A DNA stretch of 64,000 nucleotides from contig JAISMF010000012.1 in NCBI GenBank assembly GCA_031276865.1, positions 1 to 64,000 of the forward strand, given 5' to 3'. The translations under genes were made by a program, and so were the position numbers. The DNA comes from Deltaproteobacteria bacterium. GTDB lineage: Bacteria; Desulfobacterota; Desulfarculia; Adiutricales; Adiutricaceae. The notes below the pieces were generated by a model. It did no database searches, was not told where the DNA came from, and saw only the letters and a program-made list of their open reading frames with translations. This document shows, piece after piece, positions 10,358-19,842 of this stretch (positions are counted from its first letter, which is position 1; each line of letters begins with the position of its first letter).

Positions 10358-11857
10358 ATTTAAAACCTTCTACTGAAAAAAACGCTTGATGAAAAAATCT
10401 CTCCGAAACTCACGGCGCCGAAATGAATTCCTCAGCTTCCGCCCGTCCGGTCTCGGGCGGGGAGGCCGGACGATTTAAACGCCTCCCCTTACCGGGCGGG
10501 AAGCGTTTCCGGTGGGAAAAAGCCCCGCTTTTTCCTTCAACTCCCCCGTTTTCCGTCGAAATACGGGGAAGCTCGATCCTTTGGAGCATATTAACGGAAA
10601 AACCCGCCGGATAAAACAAAAACCCCTCGCGTTTTCGAGCGAAACCGTCCAGCCGCTCGGTGATTTTTCTTAGGATGACGCCGGAAGACGCCCTACGGGC
10701 GGTCGAGAGCCCGGCGCGGCTTAAGGTCCAAAATTTCGGCCGGGACGGGGGAAGGGAATCCCATCCGGCCGTAGCTCTTCTCCCGTTCTTAAAAAAACGG
10801 AAGCGTCCGGATTCAAGGCGCCGAAAAAAGGGGGGAGCCGTTTTTACAGCCTTGAATAGGAGTTTTTTTCGTACGCCTCCCGGGCCGGGTGAAGGCTTTC
10901 CCCGCGGCCCGCCTTTCCCGGTCAAGCTCAAGCGCGGTCGCGGTCGCTCAGTAAAATCCCGGACTTCGCGCCTATTCCTGGCGACCGGCCGCCGGAGCGG
11001 ATCCGCGGAGGTTGATCCCGCCGTCCGGATCGGGGAGGGCGCGAAGCCCCGGGAGCGGCGGAGGCGGCGAATATTCCAGGCTTTTCGGACACGGTTGACG
11101 CCCGTCGGAGGAAACGTCGCCAACGCTTTTCCGGCGAAGAGACCAGGGCTTTTTCGCCGTCCGCGGCTCTTTTTTGGCTCCTTTTATAAAAAACTCGCCG
11201 GGTGGCGACGCGTTTCGGGGTTCCCTGGCCGTCCGGAGGAGAGAGCGGAAAAGCCGCGAGTTCTCCGAACTCCGACGCCCCGAACGCTTTTGGGGGGGCG
11301 CGAAGCGCCCCCGGGAAAAGCCCCGCCATCGCTTCCGGGTTTGGACGCTCCCTTTCCGGCGAGGCGGCGGGTTTCGCCTTTCGCGGCCGGACGCTCTTTT
11401 AGCGGGCGCCACCCTTACGGAAGGGCCTTTTTCCTGAACGGCCGGAAGCGGCCCCGTGCTTCCCCCGAGCCACCCCCAAGACTTCGGGGGGCGTGTTTAC
11501 GGGCCATGACCCGGGCCATGACCCGGGCCAAGACCCGGGCCATGACCCGGGCCATGACCTTCGAGGGGGAAACGAATCTAGCGTAGATGAGTGTAAGCCG
11601 CCTTTAAAAGCCCGTCCGCCCACGCCAGGGGAAAGGCCGCGGAAACGCCCGGCGGTGGTTCCCGGCTTATCCGTAAGCCCCTAAGGCCGCCAAGGTTTTC
11701 GATCCTCTCGAAACCCCTCTTTGGCCTCTTTGGCCTCTCGCCCATCCGGCCTTTTTCCGATTCCGGCCTCTTTCCGAATCCGGCTCCCCTCCCGCCTCTC
11801 CCTGACGCCGCGGGAACCCGGGGCCCGTTTATGCGGAAAAAGCCCTCCCGAACGGGA
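10358..11857. other. GC-rich stretch without a supported gene
   Basis: About 1.5 kb between the small secreted protein gene and cheB. Long open frames occur on both strands and in several frames at once, as expected for GC-rich DNA with few stop codons. Their products are Arg/Pro/Gly-rich without recognisable domains and lack convincing ribosome binding sites. A 12-base tandem repeat at 11501-11560 is the only clear structure. Confidence 0.5.
11501..11560. repeat. 12-base tandem repeat, five copies
   Basis: The unit GGGCCATGACCC is repeated five times head to tail, with one internal change in copy 3 (AAG for ATG) and one in the last base of copy 5. It lies in the gene-less region downstream of the chemotaxis operon. 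No function is evident. Confidence 0.85.
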
Positions 11858-12880
11858 TCAGACCATGTCCAGGATGCTCTGGGGCATGTTTTTCAAGGAC
11901 ACCACCTTGTCCACGCAGCCGGTCTTGATGGCCTCCTTGGGCATGCCGAAGACCACGGAGGAGGCCTCGTCCTGGGCCAGGGTCTTGGCCCCGGCCTCCT
12001 TCATGATCTTCAGGCCCTCGGCGCCGTCGGAGCCCATGCCGGTCAGGACCACCCCCACGGCGTTGGCGCCCGCGTACTTGGCCACGGATTTGAACATGGG
12101 GTCCACGGCGGGCCTCTGGTGGTGCACCATGGGGCCGGTCTTCACCTGGACGTAATAGCGGGCCCCGGAGCGCCGTAAAAGCATGTGGTAGTTCCCCGGG
12201 GCGATGAGGCAGACGCCCGGGATCACGGAGTCGTTGTCCTGGCCCTCCTTCACGGTAATCTTGCACAAGCCGTTCATGCGGTCGGCGAAGGCCTTGGTGA
12301 AGTTGGCGGGCATATGCTGGGCTATGACTATGCCGGGGATGCCCGCCGGAAAGCGGGTGAGGATCTCCTTTAAAGCCTCCGTCCCCCCGGTGGAGGAACC
12401 GATGGCTATGACCTTGTTGGTGGTGGACGAGATGGAGCTCCGCACCGACGCGACCGCTCCGGTCGCGGGCTGCTCCGCCTTTTTAAAGACCCGGGCCCGG
12501 GCCGCGGCTCGGACCTTTTCGGCCAGCTGCGCCCCCATCTCGCCCACGGTGAAGGAGCCCCCGGGTTTGGCCATGACCTCCACGGCCCCGCACTCCAAAG
12601 CCTCCATCGCCATGGAGCTGCCCTTGGGGGTCAGAGAGCTCACGATGATGACGGGCATGGGGTGGTGGGCCATGATCTTCTTCAAAAAGGTGATGCCGTC
12701 CATCCGGGGCATCTCGATATCCAGGGTGATGACGTCGGGATTGAGCTTCACGATGAGATCCCGGGCCACGTAGGGGTCGGGGGCGTTTCCCACCACCTCG
12801 ATGTCCCTGGCCTGGCCCAGCTGCTCGGTGAATATCTTGCGGACGATAGCCGAATCGTCCACTATCAGGACTTTGACCAT
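11858..12880 (-). CDS. cheB: Chemotaxis response regulator protein-glutamate methylesterase CheB
   Basis: 340 residues, normal length. The receiver domain (about 1-120) shows the acidic pair in VLIVDDS and the phosphoacceptor Asp in VITLDIEMPRMDG; the conserved Lys lies in MAKPGG. The C-terminal methylesterase domain (about 155-340) has the catalytic Ser in AIGSSTGGTEAL, the His in IAQHMPANFT and the Asp in LTGMGSDGAEG. It removes methyl groups from (and deamidates) receptor glutamates when phosphorylated by CheA. It is last in the minus-strand order receiver-cheA-cheW-cheR-cheB. CGGAG precedes the ATG. No receptor (MCP) gene is in the window. Confidence 0.97.
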   Translation of the reverse strand: MVKVLIVDDSAIVRKIFTEQLGQARDIEVVGNAPDPYVARDLIVKLNPDVITLDIEMPRMDGITFLKKIMAHHPMPVIIVSSLTPKGSSMAMEALECGAVEVMAKPGGSFTVGEMGAQLAEKVRAAARARVFKKAEQPATGAVASVRSSISSTTNKVIAIGSSTGGTEALKEILTRFPAGIPGIVIAQHMPANFTKAFADRMNGLCKITVKEGQDNDSVIPGVCLIAPGNYHMLLRRSGARYYVQVKTGPMVHHQRPAVDPMFKSVAKYAGANAVGVVLTGMGSDGAEGLKIMKEAGAKTLAQDEASSVVFGMPKEAIKTGCVDKVVSLKNMPQSILDMV

Positions 12881-12937
12881 AAACGCTCCGTTTTAAGGAC
12901 GGGAAAAAAGAAGCTTCCAGGGGGCGGCGGGCGGGCG

Positions 12938-12975
12938 GGCCTCCGGCGGGAGGCCGGAGGCCTCCCGCCGAGGCC
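12938..12975 (-). terminator. Stable hairpin between cheR and cheB
   Basis: Inverted repeat of about 17 base pairs with one bulged C and a GGA loop (arms 12938-12955 and 12959-12975), lying immediately after the cheR stop on the minus strand. There is no U-tract next to it, so it may be an attenuator or an mRNA 3'-end stabiliser rather than a full terminator. Confidence 0.5.
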
Positions 12976-13881
12976 CTAGGCCGTCTCCGAAACCTTGCGG
13001 TAGATGCAGGGGGCCACGTACTTGAAGTTGTGCTTCAAGCCGGAAAGGCTCTCCGAGTGGCCGATGAAGAGGTAGCCCCCCACCTCCAAAATATTGTAAA
13101 AACGGGTGATCAAAGTCGAGATGGTGTCGCGGTCGAAGTAGATCATCACGTTGCGGCAAAAAATCAGATCCATCTGGTGCCTGATGGGGGGCGGATCCAT
13201 GAGGTTGAAGCGCCTAAAGGAAACGAGCCGGCGCACGTTGTCGTTCACGCGCCACGAATCGCCCCCCTTCCGGTCTTCTCCCCGGGAGACCTTGGAGAGG
13301 TGCGTCCTAAGAATCTGGGGGGGGATGTTCTTCACGCTCTCCGGACCGTACTGGCCCTTCTTGGCCACGTTTAAGACCTTGGTGGAGAGATCGGTCGCCA
13401 GGATCTTGAAATCCCCGCCGTTCGCGAAAAAGGGGCTGTGATCCAACACCACCATGGCGATGGTGTAGGGCTCCTCGCCGGAGGAGCAGGCGCAGGACCA
13501 GATCCGGAGCCTGGGTCCGCCGCCGCCCGGCCTTTTGCGCCTCTTTTCCAATTCGGGGAGGAACTCCTTGGCCATGAAGTCGAAGTGCTGGGGCTCCCTG
13601 TAGAAGCTCGTGAGGTTGGTGGCCAAGGCGTCCAAGAGGAAGACCAGCTCGTCGCCGGAGGCGTCGGCCATGACGTGTTTGAAGTAGCTCTTGAAGTCCT
13701 TGAATTCCAGCTGGGCGATGCGTTTGGAGAGCCTGGCCCGCACGAGCTCTTTTTTTCCGTCCAGAAGGTTTATGCCGCTGGCCTTGTGCACGAAGGCGGC
13801 GATGGTCTGGTATTCGGCGTCGCTCAGTTCCGGCTGCTTGGTCACGTAGACGGTTCCGGTTTTGGTGGGGGGGGAAGGCAC
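12976..13881 (-). CDS. cheR: Chemotaxis protein methyltransferase CheR
   Basis: 301 residues starting at a GTG, with AAGGA upstream. The N-terminal helical domain (about 15-90) carries the basic residues expected for receptor binding (ELVRARLSKRIAQL). The SAM-binding domain begins at RIWSCACSSGEEPYTIAM, a variant of the usual G-x-G-x-SSGEEPYS motif, and ends with IFCRNVMIYFD and GYLFIGHSESL. It methylates glutamates of chemoreceptors using S-adenosylmethionine, opposing CheB encoded just downstream. A strong hairpin separates it from cheW, so it may be transcribed partly independently of cheA-cheW. Confidence 0.97.
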   Translation of the reverse strand: MPSPPTKTGTVYVTKQPELSDAEYQTIAAFVHKASGINLLDGKKELVRARLSKRIAQLEFKDFKSYFKHVMADASGDELVFLLDALATNLTSFYREPQHFDFMAKEFLPELEKRRKRPGGGGPRLRIWSCACSSGEEPYTIAMVVLDHSPFFANGGDFKILATDLSTKVLNVAKKGQYGPESVKNIPPQILRTHLSKVSRGEDRKGGDSWRVNDNVRRLVSFRRFNLMDPPPIRHQMDLIFCRNVMIYFDRDTISTLITRFYNILEVGGYLFIGHSESLSGLKHNFKYVAPCIYRKVSETA

Positions 13882-14040
13882 TATTCTATGATTCCTTGAA
13901 ATTAATTGTCGAGCCTTAAGGGGCCCGTTCGGTAAAAGCGAAGGGGATTCTCCGCCACGGGCGAAGGGGCCGAAAAAAGAAAGGCCGGCTGGATAAAGCC
14001 CCGCGGAAGGGGCGAGGGGCCGGAAAAAGGGGGCCGGGGC

Positions 14041-14075
14041 CTAAAAGAGCCCCGCCGGAGGCGGGGCTCTTTTAG
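14041..14075. terminator. Perfect 16-bp hairpin between cheW and cheR
   Basis: Arms CTAAAAGAGCCCCGCC (14041-14056) and GGCGGGGCTCTTTTAG (14060-14075) with a three-base loop. The TTTT at the end of either arm makes it look like a bidirectional Rho-independent terminator, just past the cheW stop on the minus strand and about 160 bases before the cheR start. Confidence 0.7.
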
Positions 14076-14085
14076 CGCTTCCGGG

Positions 14086-14604
14086 CTACTCCTCGACTTC
14101 GGGGCGGGGGCCGAAGGTCAGGGCCTCGTCCGTCAGGATCAAATCGATGTCCAAGATGATCAAGACCAAGTTCTTCTTTTTGGCCATGCCCTTGATGTAC
14201 TCGGATTTTAGGTTGGAGCCGAAGTCCGGGGCGGGCTCGATGTCGGCCTCGTTTATGGTTATGACCTCGGAGACGCGGTCCACCACTATGCCCATCTGGG
14301 TGGCCCCGTGGATGGTCTGGAACTCAATTACGATGATGGAGGTGCGCTCGCTGTACTCCTCTTCCGGCAGTCCGAACTTCAAGCGCAGATCGATCACCGG
14401 AATGACCTTTCCCCGCAAATTGATGAGCCCCTTCATGAACCGGGGGGTCTGGGGCACGGCCGTGATCTCCAAAAGGCCGTTTATCTCCCGGATCTTCAAA
14501 ATGTCGAGGCCGTAGGACTCCCCCGCCAGATCGAAGCTTAAAAACTTCAGATCCCTGGAATGATCAACGGAAAGGGCGGCGGCGCCCCGGTGCTCGTCTG
14601 TCAT
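14086..14604 (-). CDS. cheW: Chemotaxis coupling protein CheW
   Basis: 172 residues, a single CheW-like SH3-type domain (about 18-160): FDLAGESYGLDILKIREI, then MKGLINLRGKVIPVIDLR, the most conserved stretch of the family, and later MGIVVDRVSEVI. It bridges chemoreceptors to CheA. The ribosome binding site GAGAGGAG sits just before the ATG. It is transcribed after cheA, 135 bases downstream on the minus strand. Confidence 0.97.
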   Translation of the reverse strand: MTDEHRGAAALSVDHSRDLKFLSFDLAGESYGLDILKIREINGLLEITAVPQTPRFMKGLINLRGKVIPVIDLRLKFGLPEEEYSERTSIIVIEFQTIHGATQMGIVVDRVSEVITINEADIEPAPDFGSNLKSEYIKGMAKKKNLVLIILDIDLILTDEALTFGPRPEVEE

Positions 14605-14739
14605 AGACTCCTCTCCCGCCGCCGGGGGGTCCCCCCCGGCGGACGCGGTCTCCCAAGTGTCCGGCGCAGCTTTAAGCTCCGCCAGGCTCCCGCCCGCGAA
14701 AGGGGCGGGGCCGAATTTTTCCGGGTGGCGGGCCCCGGC

Positions 14740-17718
14740 CTACATGTCCCAGTCCCCGAGGCCGCCATCCTCCCGGACGGAGGCCCCGGCGGGGGCTCCG
14801 CCGGTCTCGCCGGCGTCGAAGAGGCCGTTCACGTCCAAAATGAGCCCCACCCGGCCGTCTCCCAGGATGGTGCCGCCGGCCAGGGCGCGGACGTATTTAA
14901 GACGCTCGCCGAGGGATTTTATCACCACCTCCTGCTTTCCCAGGACCTCGTCCACCAAAAGGCAGCGCCTTTGGCCCTCGTTTTCCACCACCACCACCAG
15001 GGCCTCGGAGGGGTCCCGCACCGCCCCTTCGGCGTTCACGATGCGGTCGAGGCGCATCAAGGGCAGGAGGTTGTCTCTGACCTTGATCATCTCGCCTTGG
15101 TTTTTCACCGTGAAGTACTCCTCGGGCTTGGGACGGAAGCTCTCGTTTATGGAGATGGTGGGGAGGATGTAGCGGTTATCGCCCACGCGCACCACCATGC
15201 CGTCGATTATGGCCAGGGTCAAGGGGAGGCGGATGGTGAAGTTGGAGCCCTCGCCCGCGACCGAGGTGAAGTCCACCTTGCCCCGCAGCTGCTCGATGGA
15301 CTTGCGCACCACGTCCATGCCCACCCCCCGGCCGGATATCTCGGTTATCTTGTCCACGGTGGAAAAACCGGGCTGGAAAACCAGGTTGTGCAGCTGCTGG
15401 ACGCTTAAGTTCTCCCCCGCCTGAATCAAACCCCGCTCCCTGGCTTTGGCGAGCACCCTTTCGGAGTCGAGCCCGCGGCCGTCGTCCGAGAGCTCGATCA
15501 CCACGTTTCCGCCCTGGTGGTAGGCCTTCAAGGTCACCACCCCCTTGGGGGGCTTGCCGTTTTCCGCCCTCTCCCGGGGGCTCTCGAGGCCGTGATCCAA
15601 GGCGTTCCGGATCATGTGCACCAACGGGTCGTAGATGGCCTCCACCATGCCCCGGTCGATTTCGGTGTCCTCGCCCACGCTCACGAACTCCACGTCCTTT
15701 TCGAACTTGTGGGCCAGATCCCTCACCAGGCGGTTCATGCGCCTAAAGGTGTTGCTTATCTGGACCATCCTCAGGCTCATGGCGTTACGCTGGAGCTCCG
15801 AGGTGATGCGGGAGACCTGGGCGAGGTCCTTGTTGAACTTCTGCTCCTTTAAAAGGGAGACGGCCTTGTTGGAGGTGACCAGCGACTGGGTTATGACCAG
15901 CTCCCCCACCAAATCGATCAAGCCGTCCAGCTTGTGGGTCTCCACCTTCACCATGGGGGAGGCGGAGGCGGCCGGGGCCTGGCCGCCCTCGCTTTGCTTC
16001 TGTTCCCTGAGCGCCGCCGCCACCTTTTCCGGGGCCCCTATCTTCTTTTTCAAGAGGATCTCGCCGAGCTTGGTCTCCTTCAAGTTCTCCTGAATCTTCA
16101 AGGCCTTGTCCACGTGCTCGTGCTCCAAACGCCCCATGGAGACCAATATCTCCCCTATCCGCCTCCCCTTATCCTCTTTTCCCTGCCGCTCCAAAGCCTC
16201 CTTCAATTCGGCCTCGGTTATGAAGCCCTCTTCGATCAAAATCTCCCCCAGGCGCACGTTTCTGGCCGTCTTCTGGGCCTGGATGAGGCCGCCCAGGTCC
16301 CCTTCCGAGATCAAGCCCTTCTCCACCAGGATCTCCCCCAGTTTTTTGGGCTTGGCGCCGTAGGAGGCCCCGGAGGAGGTGGGAGCCGGAGGCGGGGGGG
16401 CCGCGGTGAGGATGCCCTGGCGGGCGGCCCAGAGGTTTTCCTGGAGGTCTTGAAACTCGACGGGGTCCCAGCGGGGTAATATGTTCCAGGAGTCTCCCCC
16501 CGGGCTCATCTCCAAGGTGGAGATCCCCTCGATTAAAAAGGAGCAGGCCTTGAGCAAAATGTCGGTTATGAGGGTGGAGTGCGCCACCTGCTCGGTGGAG
16601 ACGTAGTCCACGAGCGCGATGGTGTCGGCGGTGAGCCGGGTCAGGACGTCCAGATCCAATAGGCTCATCCCCCCCAAAATGGTCTTGAAGCCGGGAATGG
16701 TCTCGCTCATGGCGGAGACCGGATCGTTTTTCTGCTCCACGGTGACCAGGCTCATCTGCAAAGACTCCAAAGCCGTGGTGAAGGCCTTTTTGAAGTACTC
16801 CGTGGTGAGGTTCAGATCCGAAAACTTGATCTCCCTCCGGCTCTGGGGCCAGAGCTCCCGGTCCGCGAGGGATCCCGTGGTCCAGCGCCCGCCGGCCAGG
16901 GCGTTGTCGGCGGAGGGGCTCGGCGCCACCCAGGCCTCGCCCGCCGGCCCTCCCCCCAAGGACCCTTCGGAGGCGGCCTCGCCTTCCAGCGGGGACCCGC
17001 CCGGGGCCTCCGGGGGGTCGGCGTCTTGCGGGGCGGCGGCCTCTTCCTCAGCGGAAGACGGGCCGGAGTCGGCCGGGGCGGCGGCGTCTTCTTCAGCGGA
17101 AGACGGGCCGGAGTCGGCCGGGGCGGCGCCCTCTTCCTCAGCGGAAGACGGGCCGGATTCATCCGGGGCGGGCCCGGAAGCGGGGGAGTCCCCCCAGCCC
17201 TTGTCGATGTCGCTTTCCAGGCTCTCCAGGGGCTCCTCCGGCGGCGCCGGGCCCCCGGCGGCGGAGGCGCCCGCGGCGGCGGAGGCTCCCTCCCCCAAGG
17301 CGGCCCCGGGGCCGCCTTGGGGGAGGAGGCGCTCCGGAGGCCTGTCCACGAGGTAGTTGGGGTCCATTTCGATGAACTTCGCGGCCTCCCGGAAAAAGCC
17401 GGGAAGATCCCCCTTGTAGGGGGCGCCGTCCTCGATCGCGCGGCGCATCTCCTCCAACTGCCCCAGACCCAGGCCCACGGTCTCCAGGGCCTCCCCGGAG
17501 GCCGGGCGCTCGCCTCTGATCATGGCGGAGAGGAGCCCCTTGACGGTGTTGGCGGCCTTGGTCGGCCATTCGGAACCGTAGCTGAAAAACTCGTAGCCGA
17601 TCCTCTCCACCAGCCCCAGAAGGGAGGAGAGCTCCACCAGGTTCTCCGGAGCCAGGGTGATGAGATCGGTGGAGGCCTGGTTTAAGAGGCCGGAGAGGCT
17701 GTTCGGCTCGCTAATCAT
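14740..17718 (-). CDS. cheA: CheA-type histidine kinase with degenerate Hpt-like domains and four MshEN/GspE-N-like repeats
   Basis: 992 residues, much longer than a standard CheA (~650). Order seen: helical region 20-115 containing TKAANTVKGLLSAM, which looks like an Hpt helix with Asn57 where the phosphorylatable His should be; Ala/Pro/Ser-rich linker 130-290 with three 15-residue repeats (SGPSSAEE...); second helical region 305-405 with SETIPGFKTILGG, again Hpt-like but with Glu339 for His and Pro342 for Lys; four repeats of the type xLGEILxxxG (459-575) resembling MshEN/GspE N-terminal domains; P3 dimerisation (595-665); P4 kinase with N box HMIRNALDHG, G1 SDDGRGLD and G2 GRGVGMD; and a P5 CheW-like domain (about 835-970). 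The kinase core appears intact. Where the phosphate goes is unclear. Confidence 0.95.
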   Translation of the reverse strand: MISEPNSLSGLLNQASTDLITLAPENLVELSSLLGLVERIGYEFFSYGSEWPTKAANTVKGLLSAMIRGERPASGEALETVGLGLGQLEEMRRAIEDGAPYKGDLPGFFREAAKFIEMDPNYLVDRPPERLLPQGGPGAALGEGASAAAGASAAGGPAPPEEPLESLESDIDKGWGDSPASGPAPDESGPSSAEEEGAAPADSGPSSAEEDAAAPADSGPSSAEEEAAAPQDADPPEAPGGSPLEGEAASEGSLGGGPAGEAWVAPSPSADNALAGGRWTTGSLADRELWPQSRREIKFSDLNLTTEYFKKAFTTALESLQMSLVTVEQKNDPVSAMSETIPGFKTILGGMSLLDLDVLTRLTADTIALVDYVSTEQVAHSTLITDILLKACSFLIEGISTLEMSPGGDSWNILPRWDPVEFQDLQENLWAARQGILTAAPPPPAPTSSGASYGAKPKKLGEILVEKGLISEGDLGGLIQAQKTARNVRLGEILIEEGFITEAELKEALERQGKEDKGRRIGEILVSMGRLEHEHVDKALKIQENLKETKLGEILLKKKIGAPEKVAAALREQKQSEGGQAPAASASPMVKVETHKLDGLIDLVGELVITQSLVTSNKAVSLLKEQKFNKDLAQVSRITSELQRNAMSLRMVQISNTFRRMNRLVRDLAHKFEKDVEFVSVGEDTEIDRGMVEAIYDPLVHMIRNALDHGLESPRERAENGKPPKGVVTLKAYHQGGNVVIELSDDGRGLDSERVLAKARERGLIQAGENLSVQQLHNLVFQPGFSTVDKITEISGRGVGMDVVRKSIEQLRGKVDFTSVAGEGSNFTIRLPLTLAIIDGMVVRVGDNRYILPTISINESFRPKPEEYFTVKNQGEMIKVRDNLLPLMRLDRIVNAEGAVRDPSEALVVVVENEGQRRCLLVDEVLGKQEVVIKSLGERLKYVRALAGGTILGDGRVGLILDVNGLFDAGETGGAPAGASVREDGGLGDWDM

Positions 17719-17764
17719 AGTGTTCCGTCTGTTCCGCCCCGGACTTCGCGCCGGGGAAGGGGCT

Positions 17765-18169
17765 CTAGGCCCTGGCCTTCAACGTGGAGCTCAGAAGGGC
17801 GCATTGCCAGCGCTTGAGCCTCTCCCTCTCGTCTAAAATGGTGTTCACGAGGAGATCGAAGCTGTCCTGGGAGCGGGAGAGATAGTCGGTCATCCCCGAG
17901 CTGATGGACTCGATCATGCCCAGAAGGGAGGGCCTGGCGGCCAGGACGATGAGCCTGGCCAGGGGATTCAGGCGGTGGACCTCGGCTCCCAGGGAGTGGT
18001 CCACCAGAACCGAGCTGTCGGCCACCAGAAACTGGACGCTGTGGAGCTTTATGACCGACATCACGGCGGAGATGTTCTCGGCCACCGTCACCTCGAAGCC
18101 CTCCGCGCGCAGCTTTTCTAAAAGAGGCTCCAGAAAGGCCGGTTCGCGGTCCACTATGACTATGCGCAT
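17765..18169 (-). CDS. Receiver-domain protein, degenerate, first gene of the chemosensory operon
   Basis: 134 residues consisting of one CheY-like receiver domain: acidic pocket at IVIVDRE (Asp7), candidate phosphoacceptor Asp51 in FLVADSS. The usual switch Thr/Ser is Ala77 (IVLAAR), and the position of the conserved Lys before the last helix reads YLSRS, so the Lys is missing. It is therefore probably an atypical or pseudo-receiver rather than a normal CheY. A short C-terminal tail (about residues 115-134) follows. GGAGAGGA precedes the ATG. It lies 46 bases upstream of cheA and is likely to be its partner. Confidence 0.85.
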   Translation of the reverse strand: MRIVIVDREPAFLEPLLEKLRAEGFEVTVAENISAVMSVIKLHSVQFLVADSSVLVDHSLGAEVHRLNPLARLIVLAARPSLLGMIESISSGMTDYLSRSQDSFDLLVNTILDERERLKRWQCALLSSTLKARA

Positions 18170-18179
18170 CGGATCCTCT

Positions 18180-18200
18180 CCCGCCCCCGGAGGGGGCGGG
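18180..18200 (-). promoter_or_regulatory. GC hairpin in the leader of the chemosensory operon
   Basis: Perfect 9-bp stem (CCCGCCCCC / GGGGGCGGG, GGA loop) directly upstream of the ribosome binding site of the receiver gene on the minus strand. It could affect translation initiation or simply be GC-rich leader structure. Confidence 0.3.
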
Positions 18201-18272
18201 TGATTGGTTTTTCAGCCGCGTAAAAAGCGGCTTTGAGTTTCCAGGGCGTCTGGACGCCATTTTAACGGTTAA

Positions 18273-18301
18273 ATACTATCATTTAAAATCAGTTTTGTAA
18301 A
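18273..18301 (-). promoter_or_regulatory. Putative sigma-70-like promoter for the receiver-cheA-cheW genes
   Basis: On the minus strand TTTACA (18296-18301) and TAGTAT (18273-18278) are separated by 17 bases, in an AT-rich island within GC-rich DNA about 105 bases upstream of the first chemosensory gene. Both hexamers match consensus at 4-5 of 6 positions. Confidence 0.4.
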
Positions 18302-19842
18302 CCGGGGGCCGCCTGGTGTGCTTTCCGCGCGCCCGGCTGGAAACGGTCGCCCCGGGAAAAGCCTTCGCCTCCCTTCGAGTGGCCGGGGAAAAATCACCCG
18401 AAACCGGGAAAAAATAGGCGGATGGCGACGGAGGGAGGCGGAAGCCGACGAAGGGCGGCGCCGGGGATTTGGAAAAGACGAGGGGGAAAGAGATGAGACG
18501 AAGGAGCGGGGGAAAAAAGGAGGGAGCTTGGACGGGGGGCGGGAGGGTTCCAAAGAGGCGGAAAACAGGGGGGGGGCGGAGGGGAAGCGGAAGGCTGGGG
18601 GGAGGGGGATCGGGCGAAAGGCGGAGGAAAACGCTTCCGCCCCAACCGCCCTCCCCGGTGCCGCCGGGTGAAAGTCCGGGCGAAGGCGCCTTCGCTCCCC
18701 AAAGAAGATTCGGGCTCCCTTCGAGAATCACCGGCCGCTTGAGCGGCCGCGGGCGAAGGCGCGGGGGAGAGAGAGGGAGCGCGGGGGAGCGGGGCGGCGC
18801 TTTGGAAAGAGCGCGGAGGGGGTGAAGGAAAAAATTTTCCCGCCGGAAACGGGAGGAAGGCTTTAGGATCGGATTGGCGGACGCGGATTTTCAAGGGGAG
18901 GTCCGCCGGGAGGGGTCGCGGGGGGGGGCGACTGACGCGAAGGAGCTTTTAAGAAAGCGAGGATTCGCCGGGCCCCGCGCGGCGAAACGAGGTTGAAGCG
19001 GAGAGACGCCGGACTTGAGGAACACGTTGAAAAGAGAAAACGACGGCGCCCGCCCGAGTCCGGAAAAGTTTCAGCGGGCGCTGCGATTCGGTTCGCGCGG
19101 GAAACATATCCCGTTTCATCCCCCTAGGCGGATGTCGCGAACCGCGGCGTCCCCAAAGGAAAATTCATCCTCCGCCCACGCGCTTAAACGAAGGATGACG
19201 GGCGAAGGGGAAGAGCGCGCCCTTAAGAGACGAAGTCGCGGCCGCGCCGTCGCGGCGGCGCGCGCGGTCTTCCCCCCGGGACCCTTCAAGCGAGGCGCGG
19301 GGGAATACGACGGCATCCCGCCGGATCGGAAGGAAAACGGGGCGCCCCGTCGGAAAGCTCAAGAGACGAAGACAATTAGTTATAATTTTCGTTAATTATC
19401 GGCGAAGGCGTTTTCCGGGGAGCGGTCCTCCTTCATATCCGCGGTTCCCCTCGAGGCGCCGGTTTTTGTCAACGTCGCAAAAAAAATCCCCGAGAATCCT
19501 TTTTTCACGAACCCGACCGGACGCAATATTTCGCGCTCGAAAAAAACCGGAAAGCGGCTTCCCAGACCAGCTGTTTTTCCGCGGCCGGGCGCCCTGGTTC
19601 CTAAACGCCTTCGCGGGCTCGCGCCGCGGCTAAGGCGGACGCGCGTTTATCCGCGGTTTAGGCGCTTCTTACAATTTTATAAAATTTAAAATAAAATTTA
19701 TGAAATTATTTTGAAAAACCACGCCGGAGGCGTCCGTCAAGCGCGCGCCCAGGGAACTTTTTCCGGAAAAATTTTCGGGACGATCACCCTAGGATCCAGG
19801 AAGCTTTACGCCGCCCTTGGCTTATTCCCCAGGCTTCACACA

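Noticed and set aside
10410-11623. Several long overlapping open frames on both strands, the longest at 10660-11586
   Set aside because: GC-rich DNA with few stops; products are Arg/Pro/Gly-rich, mirror one another on both strands, contain the 12-base repeat and have no domains or ribosome binding sites.
18269-18894. Open frames of 94-166 codons on both strands just upstream of the chemosensory operon
   Set aside because: Low-complexity Pro/Arg/Ser products in mutually exclusive frames; no start signals; the putative promoter of the operon overlaps them.
19015-19395. A 126-codon frame and mirror frames
   Set aside because: Basic, compositionally biased product, no ribosome binding site, no recognisable motif.
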